From: Ascochyta rabiei
Taxonomy: Eukaryota > Ascomycota > Dothideomycetes > Pleosporales > Didymellaceae
Length of the DNA: 64,000 nucleotides
Direction of reading: 5' to 3'
NCBI RefSeq assembly: GCF_004011695.2
Contig: NC_082424.1
Coordinates: 186,001 to 250,000 of the forward strand
Shown: one piece after another, positions 12,160-24,179 of the stretch
Layout of the letters: each line of letters starts with the position of its first letter
Position numbering within the stretch: position 1 is the first letter of the stretch
Notes under the pieces: generated by a model
Told to the model about the DNA's origin: nothing
The model's input: the letters and a program-made list of their open reading frames with translations, nothing else
Databases searched by the model: none
Program-made: the position numbers and the translations under genes

Positions 12160-12980
12160 TCACAAGAGAAGCTTGGTAAGAACTGGGAAGACGTAGACTA
12201 CAACAAGAAGTGCAAGGGGGCTACTTAATAACAGTTTAGATGTCTTGCTGATGTTCTTAGGTGTAAGTGAGGTTGCTAATGGCAGGTGTACGGTAGGTGA
12301 TATAGACGCGTTGGTGGAAATGCCTGTACTGTACCTGTTGCCTACGTTTAAAACTGTTTGTGGGACACTTCCGCAAGTTCCAAGCTCTTGCAGAGTACTT
12401 AGAACAGTACTAGAAGGCTTTGTATGGCTCTGAGTGCTGTTGTTGCTGGTGTCTAACTCCTTATTTGGGGCGACTATGAAAAACCTACTGGAGCTGCAGG
12501 ACGAAGAGTCAGGATACAACCACTGGGGGGACTCAATGTTAACAAGATAATTAAGAATCAGTGATCCGTTGATGTTGACTGGGTTGAGAACTTGATTTCT
12601 GATTCCTGCATGCTTAAGGGATACATTTGCCTGGATATGATCAAATGTTTGCACAAGGCTACAATTCATGGCTGGCAGGTGGAATCTTAGAACATTGCCT
12701 AAGTTGATCTCTGCACTATCTGGAGTAAATGCTGATGCATTGTTTGCTCCTATATTGATATGGATGACCGTCTAAGATAGAGAGGGCTGCTGGAACTAAT
12801 TGACCGCAGTTGACGACCACAATGACTTGTTCCATCCTTGCCTGTGACCACCCTAACTGATTGTTAGTGGAGAAGGCAAGGAAGTAGGTAGTTGTATTGA
12901 GTACATTTTCGAGTATAGCTCTCTTGCTGTTGCTAAGAGACACCCAGATCTTATAGGCTGCTATATCTACTGGGCATGCA
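12160..12980 (-). pseudogene. unassigned protein with C-terminal membrane anchor
   Basis: Two minus-strand open stretches (12,716-12,943 and 12,160-12,669) appear to be parts of one gene. The N-terminal part reads TTTYFLAFSTNNQLGW and later YRSKQC, and looks like an ordinary folded domain I cannot name. The C-terminal part is Ser/Thr/Asn-rich and ends in a hydrophobic helix (LLLSSPLALLVVVYVFPVL), which suggests a tail-anchored or single-pass membrane protein. The gene's 5' part runs into the 184-bp tandem duplication. Confidence 0.3.
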
Positions 12981-13345
12981 GCTAATAGTAATCCTTGTAA
13001 CCACGAAATTAGAAATTAATTTCTGTTTTCTAGGTTTTAATTATCTATACTTGCACTTGTAAAGGGTAAGATATGTCTATTACAGTCTTGTTAAAGCTGG
13101 CGTGAATATCTAGATACAAGTTGTAAGATTTTATATAAACTAGGTTGAATTTGTTCTTTACGCAGCTAATAGTGATCCTTATAACTACAAAATTAGAAAT
13201 TGATTTCTGTTTTCTAGGTTTTAATTATCTATACTTGCACTTGCGAAGGGTAAGCTATGTCTGTTACAGTCTTGTTGAAGCTGGTGTGAATATCCAGATA
13301 CGAGATGTAAGATTTCATATAGACTAGGTTGAATTTGTTCTCTAC
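12978..13345. repeat. tandem duplication, 2 x 184 bp
   Basis: Copy one spans 12,978-13,161 and copy two 13,162-13,345. Both begin GCAGCTAATAGT and end TTGAATTTGTTC plus TTTAC or TCTAC. The copies are collinear without gaps and differ at roughly 20 positions, nearly all transitions (A/G or C/T) with about two transversions. That spectrum fits RIP acting on a duplicated sequence. The copies contain no recognisable gene. Confidence 0.85.
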
Positions 13346-13687
13346 TAAGCAGAAGAGGCATGATTATCATTTATTTGGTTTCCATACTTGTATCTCGAAG
13401 ATCTAACAGTGCGAATTAAGTCTCTTTAGCACCCATAATTCCTGCATGGATTTGACTGAACTTAAAGCAGGAAGAGGGTTTGAATGTGGTTGTTGTTGAG
13501 ATTACGTGTAGCCACCTGGCCGTTAGTCATCTAATCTTTGTTACCATCATGACCTTGCGGACATGAAGTAGACTGCTTAGAATCTTATCACTGCAATGCG
13601 AAAGCCAGAGATAGGTAGAAAATATTTCAATTTACTTTAAGATATAAAAGCTAGTTATTAGGCTACCTATGCTAATTCAATACTGCA

Positions 13688-14766
13688 CTATAGATCAACT
13701 TTAGACCTAGACTTGAATGACAAGATCTGCCCACTGATTTTAACCCTACCCAGTACACTTACATCAGACCCTATGGACAAAGGAGTGTATTTAAGACCTT
13801 TGTACCAAGCGTTTCTTGCGCATGGGAAAGGGATCCTTGCAAGGAATAGAATCTCTATGTCCCCCTGTTGTAGAACTATTCTGACCTCTATTCCTCTAAC
13901 AATGTTGCTTTTGTATATATCACTTGTGTCTAGGCCGCTATTGTTAAGCCTATTAAGGCTTTCTGACCCGTCGCATTCCATTGAGGATTTGCCATCTTCA
14001 GTTGCAACTGAGAAGTCCAAATCAGGTGTTTTCTCAATCTTCCAGTCGCTTAAGAAGGAAATTGCGTTAGTTGTTTGTTCTTGCTTAATAGAATCTCTGG
14101 ACGGACTCATAGTGACTGGAGAAGGTCCAGTAACAAGCAGATAATCTTCATAATTAGCTTTACTTGTAATGAGATTTGGAGTAACAAAGCTCTACATACA
14201 TTCGTAACAGCGGGTAGAGGAAGGATTGCAGGTCTGCGTGGATCGATCTCTGACGTTCTGGCACCTAGAGACTTCGTTGTCTTTAGCGGAATCCAATAGC
14301 AGGTCACCGTTAAACATGTCAGGCTGATTGCCAAAAATGGGTAGAAAGCAAGACCAACAAAGAGGCGCTTCTTGATTAAAGGAGGAATAGACAAAGTCTG
14401 GTTGCTCTATAGGTAATAGTTGCTTCTCTATGCCGTTAAGGTTGGACGCAGTCCCTTGTTTAGGATTGTTTGTTGGCTTAGAAGCTACGATTTGAGTAGT
14501 TATAGCTATATACTTGTGGGGGGATATAAAGACAGAGTATAATTGAATCTAAGACAGCTCTAAAAGCCTTTTGTATGTTCTTTAAGGGCTATAGATCGGA
14601 CAGGGAGTTCTAAAATTAATGATCTTTTGGAGACACAAAGGGGAGGCTCACATTTTTGGAAAGTCAGATGTGAAAATTGACTTTTGATTCCAGATTTGCG
14701 ATGTTGGCAATTCTGAAGTAAACAACTAGACGCTTTTAACGCAGAAAGTTGTGGACTTCTGTTCAT
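13688..14766 (-). pseudogene. unassigned pseudogene(s), minus strand
   Basis: Minus-strand stretches at 14,560-14,766 and 14,107-14,394 share a frame separated by in-frame stops. The stretch at 13,688-14,110 is open for 140 codons in another frame, so either an intron or a frameshift lies between them. The 140-codon part is Ser/Asp-rich (KSSMECDGSESLNRLNNSG) followed by a hydrophobic/basic end. The upstream part has a hydrophobic segment (LFVGLAFYPFLAISLTCLTV). No family is recognised. Confidence 0.25.
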
Positions 14767-14971
14767 TATGTCCCTTAAACTTTTTTCGCACGATGAAAAA
14801 CTGGTTTATGATTGGCGACTGAATATGACTTAAGATTATATCTGAATATTGAGGTTACAATAATTTTGACATCTATGTACACTTTAAGCATTAAAATTCA
14901 CAAATTAACTAGTTTGTAATGCAGAATGTAATTAAGTTTACTTCTATCTTGTTTTACGAATTGCTCCTGTT

Positions 14972-15193
14972 CTATTTTGGGACAGGGTTTACATTTTGCT
15001 TTGACCAATATTGTTGAATCCAAGAGACTGAGCACCACAGAAAAGGGACGACTATGACTAAAAGAACTGCACCCAATATCGCTGCTACGGTCCCAGTTGG
15101 TTGTCCATTTAGTGCTTTAACACCACTCTTAATAGCATCGTTTATGTCTGTTGGAATATTGTTTCCTAACAAATTGGCGGATGTAGACGACAT
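14972..15193 (-). CDS. small single-pass membrane protein (hypothetical)
   Basis: An intact 73-codon ORF with an ATG start and no interruptions. The polar N-terminus is followed by a strong hydrophobic helix (GTVAAILGAVLLVIVVPFLW) and a short basic tail. It may be a genuine small membrane protein of the element or the last exon of a larger gene. The remaining sequence to about 16,190 is decayed, with one 67-codon minus-strand stretch (15,650-15,853) of unknown identity. Confidence 0.35.
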   Translation of the reverse strand: MSSTSANLLGNNIPTDINDAIKSGVKALNGQPTGTVAAILGAVLLVIVVPFLWCSVSWIQQYWSKQNVNPVPK

Positions 15194-16533
15194 TGCAGTA
15201 AAGCTTTGTGATATGAGATAATGTTCTTAATGTTTCACATCTATTTCAACGCACCTTATGCTAGGATCTGAGCTCATTGTATTTTAACAGGGTTAAGTGC
15301 TAGAGCCTAGGAATGGCAGTGTTATATATCATTAAAAGAAACTATCCTCTAACATTAACCTTAAAAATTGAAATTAAGATGTAATGCGTTAAATCCTAAT
15401 ATCTATACTGCAATACTGAAAACATAATTGAGATTTTATGTAACTAACATGAACACTAACTTTGCTGCAGGAAAGATGGAAAAAGTATCTGTAGAAAAGA
15501 ACCTTACACTAGTCAACAACTAAAGAGATTGTTGTAGCCTCTATTAAATTTGTTAATAAAACTTCCTTCTAATAATCAGTTTCGAAATCTGTGATTGCCA
15601 ACGATTCGAGTTTCTTGTTGATTTCTCAAAATGAATTTAGTTCTTTGTTTTAAGATTGAGTTGCTCTAGGTGCCAACTTACTATTGCAGATTAACGAGAA
15701 TGTAGGCCCACAGCTGATTAAATGTTCTATCCATTGTGGAGTATTGTGTACTTGGTGAAGGAGATTGTCTAACGCAGAAAATTTGTTTACAGTACGTGCA
15801 TTCTTAGCGCCTGTAAGCTGCCTAATTTGTTGGCGGGTGTAACTGATCTGCACTGCTTTGGTTTGTTTGCAGAGAGCGCATTTACAAAGCTTTGGGGATC
15901 CTATGTTAGAAGGTTCAGAGACAAAAAATTAATAGCTGGCCTTACTAACAAGGAGGTATTTGTACGCGCCCCATTGCCAAGGCTCTACCCTGGTCATTAC
16001 TATATATAGATGAGCTACAAGCAAAGGTCTTAAACAAAGATCAAATTTAATTTTTAATTTTTAGTCCTTAAGTTACTCTATGTTAGAACACTATAGATAC
16101 GCGCACATTTGTAGTATCCAGTCCAGCAAAGCTCCCACAGGCAAAAGAAGTTTAAATGAGATATCCGAATACCGTAATTGCTCTTGATGCAAAGCCTAGA
16201 AGTACAGTGCAATACTTTGATCCTGTTGCGAGAAGACCTCGCCAATCAAACGAAACTCATAAGGGTCTCTCTGATTGTAAGTTAAGAGAGTTGACCTATA
16301 AACCTTGTGTATGTTCACCCAGTAGCGTTTTGCGCGTGTTCGTAGAAGGGAGCGGGAGAAGCTGGGATCCTTCTCCTGATCTGAAAGAAGGTTTGCGAAT
16401 TGAACGCGAACTTTATCCGCAATTAAGACTTGTAACCTATTGCTTAACGTTATTATAACATTTTGCCTAATAATATCAGTAAAAAAGCTTAATCTTTGTC
16501 GGCGTATATGTTGGATATGATCTTTTCTAGCTT

Positions 16534-16596
16534 GGGATGGTATCTTAACAGTTTGGGATGGTATCTTGACAGTTTGGGATGGTATCTCGACAGTTT
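16534..16596. repeat. 21-bp tandem repeat x3 within a gene
   Basis: GGGATGGTATCTTAACAGTT-type units start at 16,534, 16,555 and 16,576. Being a multiple of three they preserve the minus-strand frame and encode a repeated heptapeptide rich in Ile, Pro, Ser, Gln, Thr and Val. Confidence 0.85.
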
Positions 16597-16880
16597 GAAT
16601 AGGCTCATCTGGTCTAAAACTAGACTGAATTGCTGACATGTAGCCAGCTATGACACCTTTAGTGTTTAGCAGCGCACGCGACGCTACTGTAGGCATAGGC
16701 AACTCCTTTAAAGTCTCTTAAGTTTTAAGTGACCTTATATCAGTGTATTAATTGCCTATAGGTGGTTTATTGTCTGCAGGGACACCTGCTGTACGACAAA
16801 GCTTGTGGTATAAAGGCAAGGAAGTACGCAAGCATGCCTTAGGACTTAGAGACCCAAACTAATTCTTAAAACTTTTGTTA

Positions 16881-18744
16881 ACGTACCCCACGGGCGAGTC
16901 AGACAACGGGCGAGTCGGACACTTTTGCCAAGCCCCCACCAAACACCTCCTCCTACACCAATGTCTTCTCAACAACACTATTTAAACGCGTTAAAGGAAG
17001 CGCAGATACAGCTTGCGCTCTAGGCTCTTAAACAAGACGCGACTCTATCTCTGCGACGCGCTGCTGCTATCTACAAGGTCCCTCGAAGCACACTAAGCAA
17101 CTAGCGCACTAGATAACTTTTACGCGCTGATTCTATAGCCAACTTATAGAAGCTAGACAACAATAAGAAGGAGGTAATTATTAAATATGTTCTTAAGCTA
17201 GATGCGTAAGGATTTTCCCCTTAGCTCTTAGATGTGGCTACTATGGCTAATTCTTTGCGCGCTAAGCGTAATCTGGGCCCTATTAGCGTAAACTGGCCTA
17301 GTACGTTTGTTAAGCAACACCTAGAACTTAAAGTTAAGTTTAATTGCAAGTACGACTATAAGAGATCTCTCTATAAGGATCCTGAGGTTCTATAGGGCTA
17401 GTTTAGCCTAGTAGCTAACACTAAAGCTAAGTATAGCATCTAGGATAAAGACATATACAACTTTAACAAGACAGGCTTTATAATAGGCTAGATCTCCCTA
17501 GGAGCAGTTGTTACAGCTTTAGAACGACAAGGTCGGCTAAAAGCTATCCAGCCAGGCGACTAGGAGTGGGCTACGGCTATAGTAAGCATTAATGCTAAAG
17601 GATAGGCTATTCCAGCCTTCCTTATCTTTAAGGCCTACCACTACCTCTCTGCCTGGTACAAGGAGGAAGAACTACCTTAAGACTGGGTTATTAGAGTCTC
17701 TAATAACGGCTGGACTACTAACAAGCTTGGTATAGACTAGATAAACCACTTTAACAGGCACATAAAGGAGCATACTGTTAGCACCTACTGTTTACTTATT
17801 ATTAATAGTTATAAGAGCCATAACTCTCTTAAATTCCAGCAATACTGCAAGGATAACAAGATTATTACTCTCTGTTTGCCTTCTTACTTATTACACCTTA
17901 TACAGCCCCTTAATATAGGTTGTTTTACTGCTTTAAAGAAGGCGTATAGGCGCTAAGCTAAAGTACTTATATAGAACTAGATTAACTATATTATAAAGAC
18001 AGAGTTCCTACCATGCTTTATACGCGCCTATAACGCTGCAATTACTTCTAAGAATATCTAGGGAGGGTTCTAAGGTGCTAGATTAGTCCTATTTAACCTA
18101 GACTGGGTTATAATAGCCCTTAATGTGAAGTTGCGCACTCTATCACCACTACTACCTGTTAACAACAAGCTCTAGCAGTCGCAAACCCTAAGCAACAGCC
18201 TTAAACTTAGGTTGTAATTAACGCTTGTAAAGATAAGGATTTAGAAGTATATAGATAGTTTGCCTACCTCTATAGTTAAGGCGTTTAAGAAGGTAGCAAA
18301 GGGGGCAGCAATAATTGCGTATAAGCTAGTGTTAGCGTAACAGGAGATTACTTAGCTTTAAGCTGCTAATAAGGCAGCTACACAACAAAAATTACACAAA
18401 AGAAAGCAAGTTTAGGCAGAAGGGACCCTAACAGTTAAAGAGGGCCAGCAATTAACAGCTCTTAAGGAGTTTGGGGCGCGTAGTGATGGGAAGAAGGCAA
18501 AGAAGCAGGTGCGCGCTAAAGGAGGTGAGCCCTCCTAAAGGCGCTGTGGACGGTGTAATTAGACAGGATATAACGCGCAAACGTGTAAGAAAGAGGTAGA
18601 AGTAGTTTCTAAATAGTATTACAGACTATACTGCACGTTGCAGCACTAAACTGGGTTGTTTTAGGCCATAATAGGGTGGTGTTTGGTGGGGGCTTGGCAA
18701 AAGTATCCGACTCGCCCGTTGTCCGACTCGCCTGTGGGGTACGT
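16881..18744 (+). mobile_element. Fot1/pogo-type (Tc1/mariner) DNA transposon, full length, inactive
   Basis: Terminal inverted repeats of about 65 bp start ACGTACCCCAC at 16,881 and end GTGGGGTACGT at 18,744. They contain internal copies of GGGCGAGTCGGAC. The element is flanked by a TA dinucleotide on both sides (16,879-16,880 and 18,745-18,746), the Tc1/mariner target duplication. Length is 1,864 bp, normal for the family. One transposase reading frame fills the interior. Confidence 0.95.
16961..18649 (+). pseudogene. pogo/Fot1-type transposase, RIP-inactivated
   Basis: 563 codons in one frame from ATG 16,961 to TAA 18,649. Domains in order: psq-type helix-turn-helix (AAIYKVPRSTLS), CENP-B-like DNA-binding domain (PISVNWPSTFVKQHLELK), DDE domain (YNFNKTGF, later INSYKSHNS) and a C-terminal Cys-rich zinc-knuckle (CGRC..TG....TCKK). 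About 29 in-frame TAG/TAA codons interrupt it. The catalytic acidic positions are altered as RIP predicts: the usual DETGF region reads NKTGF, and the second Asp motif (normally DGH) reads NSY. Both C-to-T and G-to-A changes are present, so both strands were hit. It cannot make an active enzyme. Confidence 0.93.
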
Positions 18745-19489
18745 TATTAACAGTGCCGTTTTCTAAAATCCTATAAACAGAGGTGATGATACAATTGTTG
18801 TTGCTTCTCTCTTGTATCTCTGCCTTAGTCTCATCCTTGTTCTTGTTCGACGTATGATTATCCTCTGGAGGGGCACACATTAGATGAGCTAAAGCTAACT
18901 TGCTGATGCGTGTAGGCTCTTTGCAATGTTTGGAGATAGATCTGGAAGGGCCGGCCAGATTTGGAGGCTTTGTTGACCTTAGCGACTGTCGCGCAGTTGA
19001 CAGCAAAGGGTGTATAGCCTTCTGCGAGCGCAAATTCATACTAAAAGTGGAGCTCTCAGCTTCTAAGGTTTGTTGACTTGAGCTGTTGTTTACGAGCGCT
19101 GTTGGTGTTAGGTTGAAGGTATGCTCTGGTGCAACCGCTTTAGAAGCAGATGGCGAGGCGGTTGTCTTTTGAGGGACCATTGAGCCTGAAGCTTGATCTT
19201 CTGCTACAATGGTTGACGCACGTGACAGGTCGTTTGAGCTTAAGATTGAATTGTAACGTTTTTCAAGCAGCATAATGAACTTGTAAGGCAGAAGTGGTAC
19301 CTTTTAGACGTAACAGGTGTTATAAGTAGAAGATACAGAGTACGAGAACTAGGTACTATACAACTAGTAGTCAGAAACTCGTTGACTTTTGGACTTGTGA
19401 AACCAAAATCCTGAATTTATTAAGTCAATCAGTATCTAGACTGATTGGCTGCACGCAGGTCAGATTTTGGTTTTCCTATTCTAACAGAT

Positions 19490-19965
19490 GGAATGACACC
19501 TTGCAAGGAACATTGACTCTGTGGCAAAAGATCGTGCATGGATCCAATGCAGACAGGGGGAATTGACCCGTGCAGAGCTTCTGCTGGGGCAGGGTTTACT
19601 AGGCGTCTAAAAGCGCGCTATAGAACTATTGCGAGTGCGGGTACAGTTAGCAAAGGGCAAAATCATGCGTGTGGATGAAGTCCCTGTGTGGACAGATTTA
19701 GTGCAGCGTACAATTGGCTTCATTCTTGGTTGAACTCCCTTCCCTATGCTCTCGCTTGCACCTTAGCGTGAACAATACGGCAAGATCTATGTTGCTGTGC
19801 AGGAGAGTTGTCCGTATAGGCTGATACCTGCAGCTTGTGAAGATTATACACACCCTTACATTTTTCACACTACATCTTGTTGACGTGAACGATTAGCCTT
19901 TGTTTAACTACATTGTATTCATTTTGTCTAAGACTATACTAATCTGAGTTGCCTATGCCTGGTTA
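19490..19965 (+). pseudogene. unassigned pseudogene, plus strand
   Basis: A plus-strand frame readable through TAG, TAA and TGA codons. It gives a helical Arg/Glu/Leu-rich part (AELLLGQGLLGV, then RVRVQLAKGKIMRVDEVPVW) and a Cys/His-containing part (SCPYRLIPAACEDYTHPYI). I recognise no family. It converges on the 3' end of the ferric-reductase-like pseudogene. Confidence 0.3.
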
Positions 19966-19989
19966 TGTGCTGGTTAACCCTTCCGTACT

Positions 19990-21741
19990 TTATCTCCTAC
20001 TGACTCTTGGATTGTATTGGCCCACTCTATAGCGTGACCACGTAGATTTGCTTGTTAATGACTCCTTAGGTCTAAAGCTGGCGTACTGTAGATCTACACT
20101 TCCTAAAGGACCTAACTCAACATCGTTCGCCTTTCTAATACGACTCTGGCTTGGCCAGGGAGAATTCCTAATTGCTGAAGTTAAAGCCTTCTTAAAGTGA
20201 GGAGTTCTACAGGCTGATCCCACTGTTAGTAGGAAAGATCTTCGAGTTAGGGATTGCAACTGACAAACGACAAGCATGTTTCCAGGCTCTTGCTCATGTT
20301 CTCCCTACACCTGATGACTTATGTCTATTACTGTATCTAGTCTAGCTATTAACATGACCACATGATGCACTGCTGCACCTAGGCTACTTGGGATGAATAA
20401 AGTTCTCGTAAAGGCGCGCTGTTTACCATTTAGGCGATCTAAAGAATTAAAGAACTCCTGTGCCCAGGCTTCCTGGTCTATGAAACTGTCAGCAAGCGAC
20501 ATCAGGCGGCACGGTACTTACCAGGTGTCTCCACGAGCCATGCTAAGGAAATACGCCTCACACATGTAGCCTTAGTTATCTTAGCTTCTATTAAGGCCTT
20601 GATCAACAGAAAGTGTGCCGCCACCCTAATCCTATTTGCTACAAAAAGCACCTTCTTGTAACCTTTAAAGCTCTGAACCTGCCTATAGGGTCTATCTACT
20701 AGTACTCTGGGCCCTGGTCGCAACACGTTGAATATATGTTGACTGATTCCAGATTCTCTTTGTATCAAAAAAGTACAATTAAAGCTGTCCTTCTAAGCCA
20801 CGACATAAGGATGCGCTTGGAAAGGACTTAGAGGATAACTGGCCAAATGTGGGAAGGTAAGATATGCATAGTGCCCTGGACGTATTTAACGTGATATCTC
20901 AGTACACACTGTCATCTTCATTATCTAGGACTTTGCATTGTTCCAGTTGCAAGACACGTGCTTTATAAACAATTTCTGTGACCTAATGTTTCGATATACA
21001 AAACAGCAAAGCCATGCAGTCTGCTGCAGAAGCCAGAGCCCAGAGATAGAGATAAGATAGGCGATAGCTGGGGCTTCTTTGATTGGTACATGGTACCAAA
21101 GTAGACTGATGAGAAACAATCTAAGAAAAAGATGAGTTTTTAGGATGGATTTGTACATATGTTGACGTATCTGTAGCAGGGAAAGAAGCATTATTGCTGC
21201 TATAATGCTTAGAAGCTGCATTGGTAAGCGGAAGTTCAAATAGATACGGGGAAGTACCTACAAGAATTTGAACGGTTGTTGCACGTTCTACGAGCATACC
21301 AAGAATCCCATGACATGCGCCTTGAAGAAGGCAAACTTGACCTATCTAACAGTGAGCTAAGGATTGATTCTATGGCCTCACTCGAGATAGCGCATGAGCC
21401 AAGAAGCTAAGACAACTGCCTAATGATAGAGGAATGAGGTTCACCAGACACAGAGTTCCACACTGCTTGGCTAATGCCCTGCGGTTGCTGGTACCCACTG
21501 CACATAGGGCAACATTTGCTCCTATGTAAACACAAATGTAGCAGAAGGAGAGAAAACTGATACTATTAGTGCTCTTGCGGCGGCGGAAGACTTCGGTACG
21601 CATGAAGAGCTTGTAAAACCATGAAAGTGCTGAACGGTAAACCAGTGATCCTGCTAACTGGAAGAGATGCGAGAGAATGAGGATTGTGGCGATAGACGCC
21701 ATAGTTATGAGGTAAATTGTTGTAGTCTCTAATTTCAGCAT
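19990..21741 (-). pseudogene. ferric-reductase-like (FRE) transmembrane protein, broken
   Basis: Read leftward: N-terminal hydrophobic helices, then GTSNRRALAKQCGTLCLVN and LIPLSLGSCLSFLAHAL (21,370-21,741), a helix carrying the conserved KTH motif followed by LWYHVPI (20,925-21,239), then the FAD/NAD-binding half with DRPYRQV (normally DGPYG-like), KKVLFVANRIRVAAH (normally a glycine-rich ASGIG motif) and RRISLAWLVE (20,502-20,768), and a C-terminal SACRTPHFKKALTSAIR. These are the landmarks of fungal ferric reductases, haem-containing membrane oxidoreductases that pass electrons from NAD(P)H to metal ions. The Gly-to-Arg changes, frame changes and stops make it non-functional. FRE genes are one of the recurrent Starship cargo families. 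Confidence 0.72.
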
Positions 21742-22465
21742 AATGGATATGCAAGTAAAGTGTTGAAGTGGAACGAAACATGAGGACTTTGATTAGTCTG
21801 ATAGATAAGAAGATGACAAGAAGGTTGCATTGAGACTAGGTACATCATAACCCTGAAGCTCAGCTAATACAGCAAGTTAAGGATATTAGAATTATAACTT
21901 AGTAGCCAGATTCTATTGTTAAATTTGATTTTGAATTTCGGTAAGTGGCTCTTTAAAGTCGAGTTTAGTGGCGTAGGAAGGGTAAGCTGATTGGTTGACA
22001 CTGCTGATCCCACAACTGCACATAAGCGGCGTAGGCCGCGTGGCTTCTACTCTAACACACGCTAATTCAGGATACAAACACGCAGGATGTATCTCTGCGC
22101 TTAAATGCGCCCTATGATTGATCAGATCAGCTTCCAATACGGATCATGTCTTCCCGCGTTAATAGCGTCTGTTCCTGCGCTTACCAACACGTTAATCATG
22201 CAGGGAACATGACGAGTACTGTTTAAAGGTCTGCGGGTCTATGTTACTTCGCACCTACATCTAATATTAGCTGAATTTCTGTATAAAAGACAAAGACAAG
22301 TTAGGTAATGGTCTGTAATTGAGCAGATTGCGATCTTGATCTCTTATTATCTCGTGCCATCAGTTATTGCTAAAGCTCTTTTATTGTATTATTCGTTACA
22401 ATGGTGTGTTGAACGTTGGAGGAAACTCCTGCAGACAAGAGCGCGCGCGTGTTTTTCGGCCGCCG
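21742..22465. other. no gene recognised
   Basis: Decayed sequence. A 72-codon minus-strand open stretch (21,919-22,137) contains several Cys residues but no motif I know. It may be part of a neighbouring gene. Confidence 0.35.
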
Positions 22466-22469
22466 TTGT

Positions 22470-23490
22470 TAAGGAGTGGACAGCAAGGTTTGGTCTATGA
22501 TCCTAGGTCTTGCAAACAAACATTACGTTGATATTAACGTAACTGTTATTTACGAGTACAAGAATGAGGTCTTGATCTTCAGGAGTCAGCTAGGAGATAC
22601 TGGACGATGGTTCTTAACTGTAAGGGATCTTGTAAGCTACCTGAAGAAGCTTCTATATCTAGCTAACACCTTATTTATAGCAGGCAGTAAGCAGTAACTG
22701 CACTGGCATGGGCCATGTTGATCTAATAACAAGAGAGCTTCTTAAATAGCAGCTAAGGCACGAGCACAACTAAACCGCTGTTACGCCTCAAGGCCTATCT
22801 ACACCTTAACGTAAAACAAGATCGCAGAAAGATAGACTGACGAACATCCGCAACCAGCCACAGATGGAAGATTGAGGTGGTGTTTCAGAAGATGCGGCTG
22901 CTGAAGATGAGACCGATGAAGACAATTGCACAGATGGCGATTATCCCAATGAGTCTGAGGATGAATCTGATGATGACAATTAGCAGCTAATAGGCAAGCA
23001 TGAAAACGATATAGATAGTAAAAAGGAGCTGTCTTGTGTGCCCTCTGTTAAGGTTCTACGTTAGTCCCTAAAGCGCAAGCGCGGTATGATGGCAGAGAGC
23101 AGTTAGGGCAATATACCATCATTCTCTAGCCCTACTCCTGCATTAATGTACCTAGTGTACAATTAATATGTAGGAGGTAGGTTACACATGCAGCTTAGAG
23201 GATCTTTAAGCGCTCTAGGCAACTTTATATCGCATCTGAGTATGCCACCCATGGAGCAAATCACCGCTTATTAGAATGGGATAATGCTAGAAAACTGCTT
23301 CTATCCTGATATGGGTATTGGCAACTTTAACATTGGAGCAAACTATTTATCTGAGCGTAACCCTTAAGTTATGCCTGTTCGATCATTATTAAGGACCACA
23401 TTGCCGCAGCCGCCGCTACTAAGAAAAGGTTGAGGCTCTAAGAGCTCTAAAAGAGGTGCGGGATTAAAGAGAACGAAGACTAGTTAGCTT
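22470..23490 (+). pseudogene. unassigned pseudogene with acidic tract
   Basis: An open stretch at 22,476-22,697 and a following frame at about 22,710-23,490, readable through TAG/TAA. The second part has a long acidic run (EDAAAEDETDEDNCTDGDYP, then NESEDESDDDN) and a basic tail with KSSKRGAGLKRTK. Such acidic/basic layout is common in nuclear or chromatin proteins, but no domain is recognisable. It lies between the FRE and patatin pseudogenes. Confidence 0.35.
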
Positions 23491-24179
23491 GTTTGACTTT
23501 GGGCTATCACTCTCTACTTGTGAGATTGGGCGTCTTTTGATCGAATATACTTGTTTGAAATTATTCTTAGGTCTTCTAACTTTGCGTTTGCTGGTGATGC
23601 GTGTTTAGATTATAGCATATGTAAAGGCCGCCACCGTCCCTATTAATCTTTCACAAACACTTAAAAGATAAATTTAGTGTGTTAAGTGCAGAACAGTGAG
23701 ATGATTGTGCGAAGTGGATTTTCCCTTTTTCTTTTATAAGAATATGCGCCATTATATGTACATAACCCACTTTGCTTTCTAAATGTAATCTATGTAATAA
23801 CAAGGTAGTCTAGACTTTTCTATTAGACTATACCCGTAGCTTTGCGCTTTAAAGGAGTATCTAGCAATGCTTTCTCTGAATAACAGCCTTTAATCGTCCT
23901 AAAAGGACTTTCTAGACTTTGAGCTTCAATAAGCCAGTTGAGCTGCGTTGGCATACCACTGATTAACGTAGGCTTACTTGTGATACTGGAAAGTCAAACA
24001 TTGATATCATCTGTCTTGCTCTTGAGCTAAAGATCAAACGAACAGCGGTACATAGGAAAACCAGAAGGTAGAGATAAGACACATGGATGTGCTTGGCTAT
24101 TAATGACAAACATTGCGTGTTTTCGTAGGAGAGTGTGGTAGAACCTTTTCCGCTCAGCAAAACCTAGTAGAAGCTGGTA

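Larger units (their letters stand above)
16196..19273 (-). pseudogene. unassigned gene split by the pogo-type insertion
   Basis: The 5' part (19,273 down to 18,745) is open for about 176 codons, Ser/Lys/Asn-rich. The 3' part resumes at 16,880 and runs to 16,196. If the 1,864-bp transposon and one TA copy are disregarded, the reading frame stays in register across the junction and continues with only a few TAG/TAA codons. A 21-bp unit repeated three times (16,534-16,596) encodes IPSQTVK-type heptapeptides. The C-terminal part is basic and helical (RLSFFTDIIRQNVIITLSNR). Without domain recognition its function is unknown. The largely open frame shows it was coding when the transposon landed. 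Confidence 0.5.
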
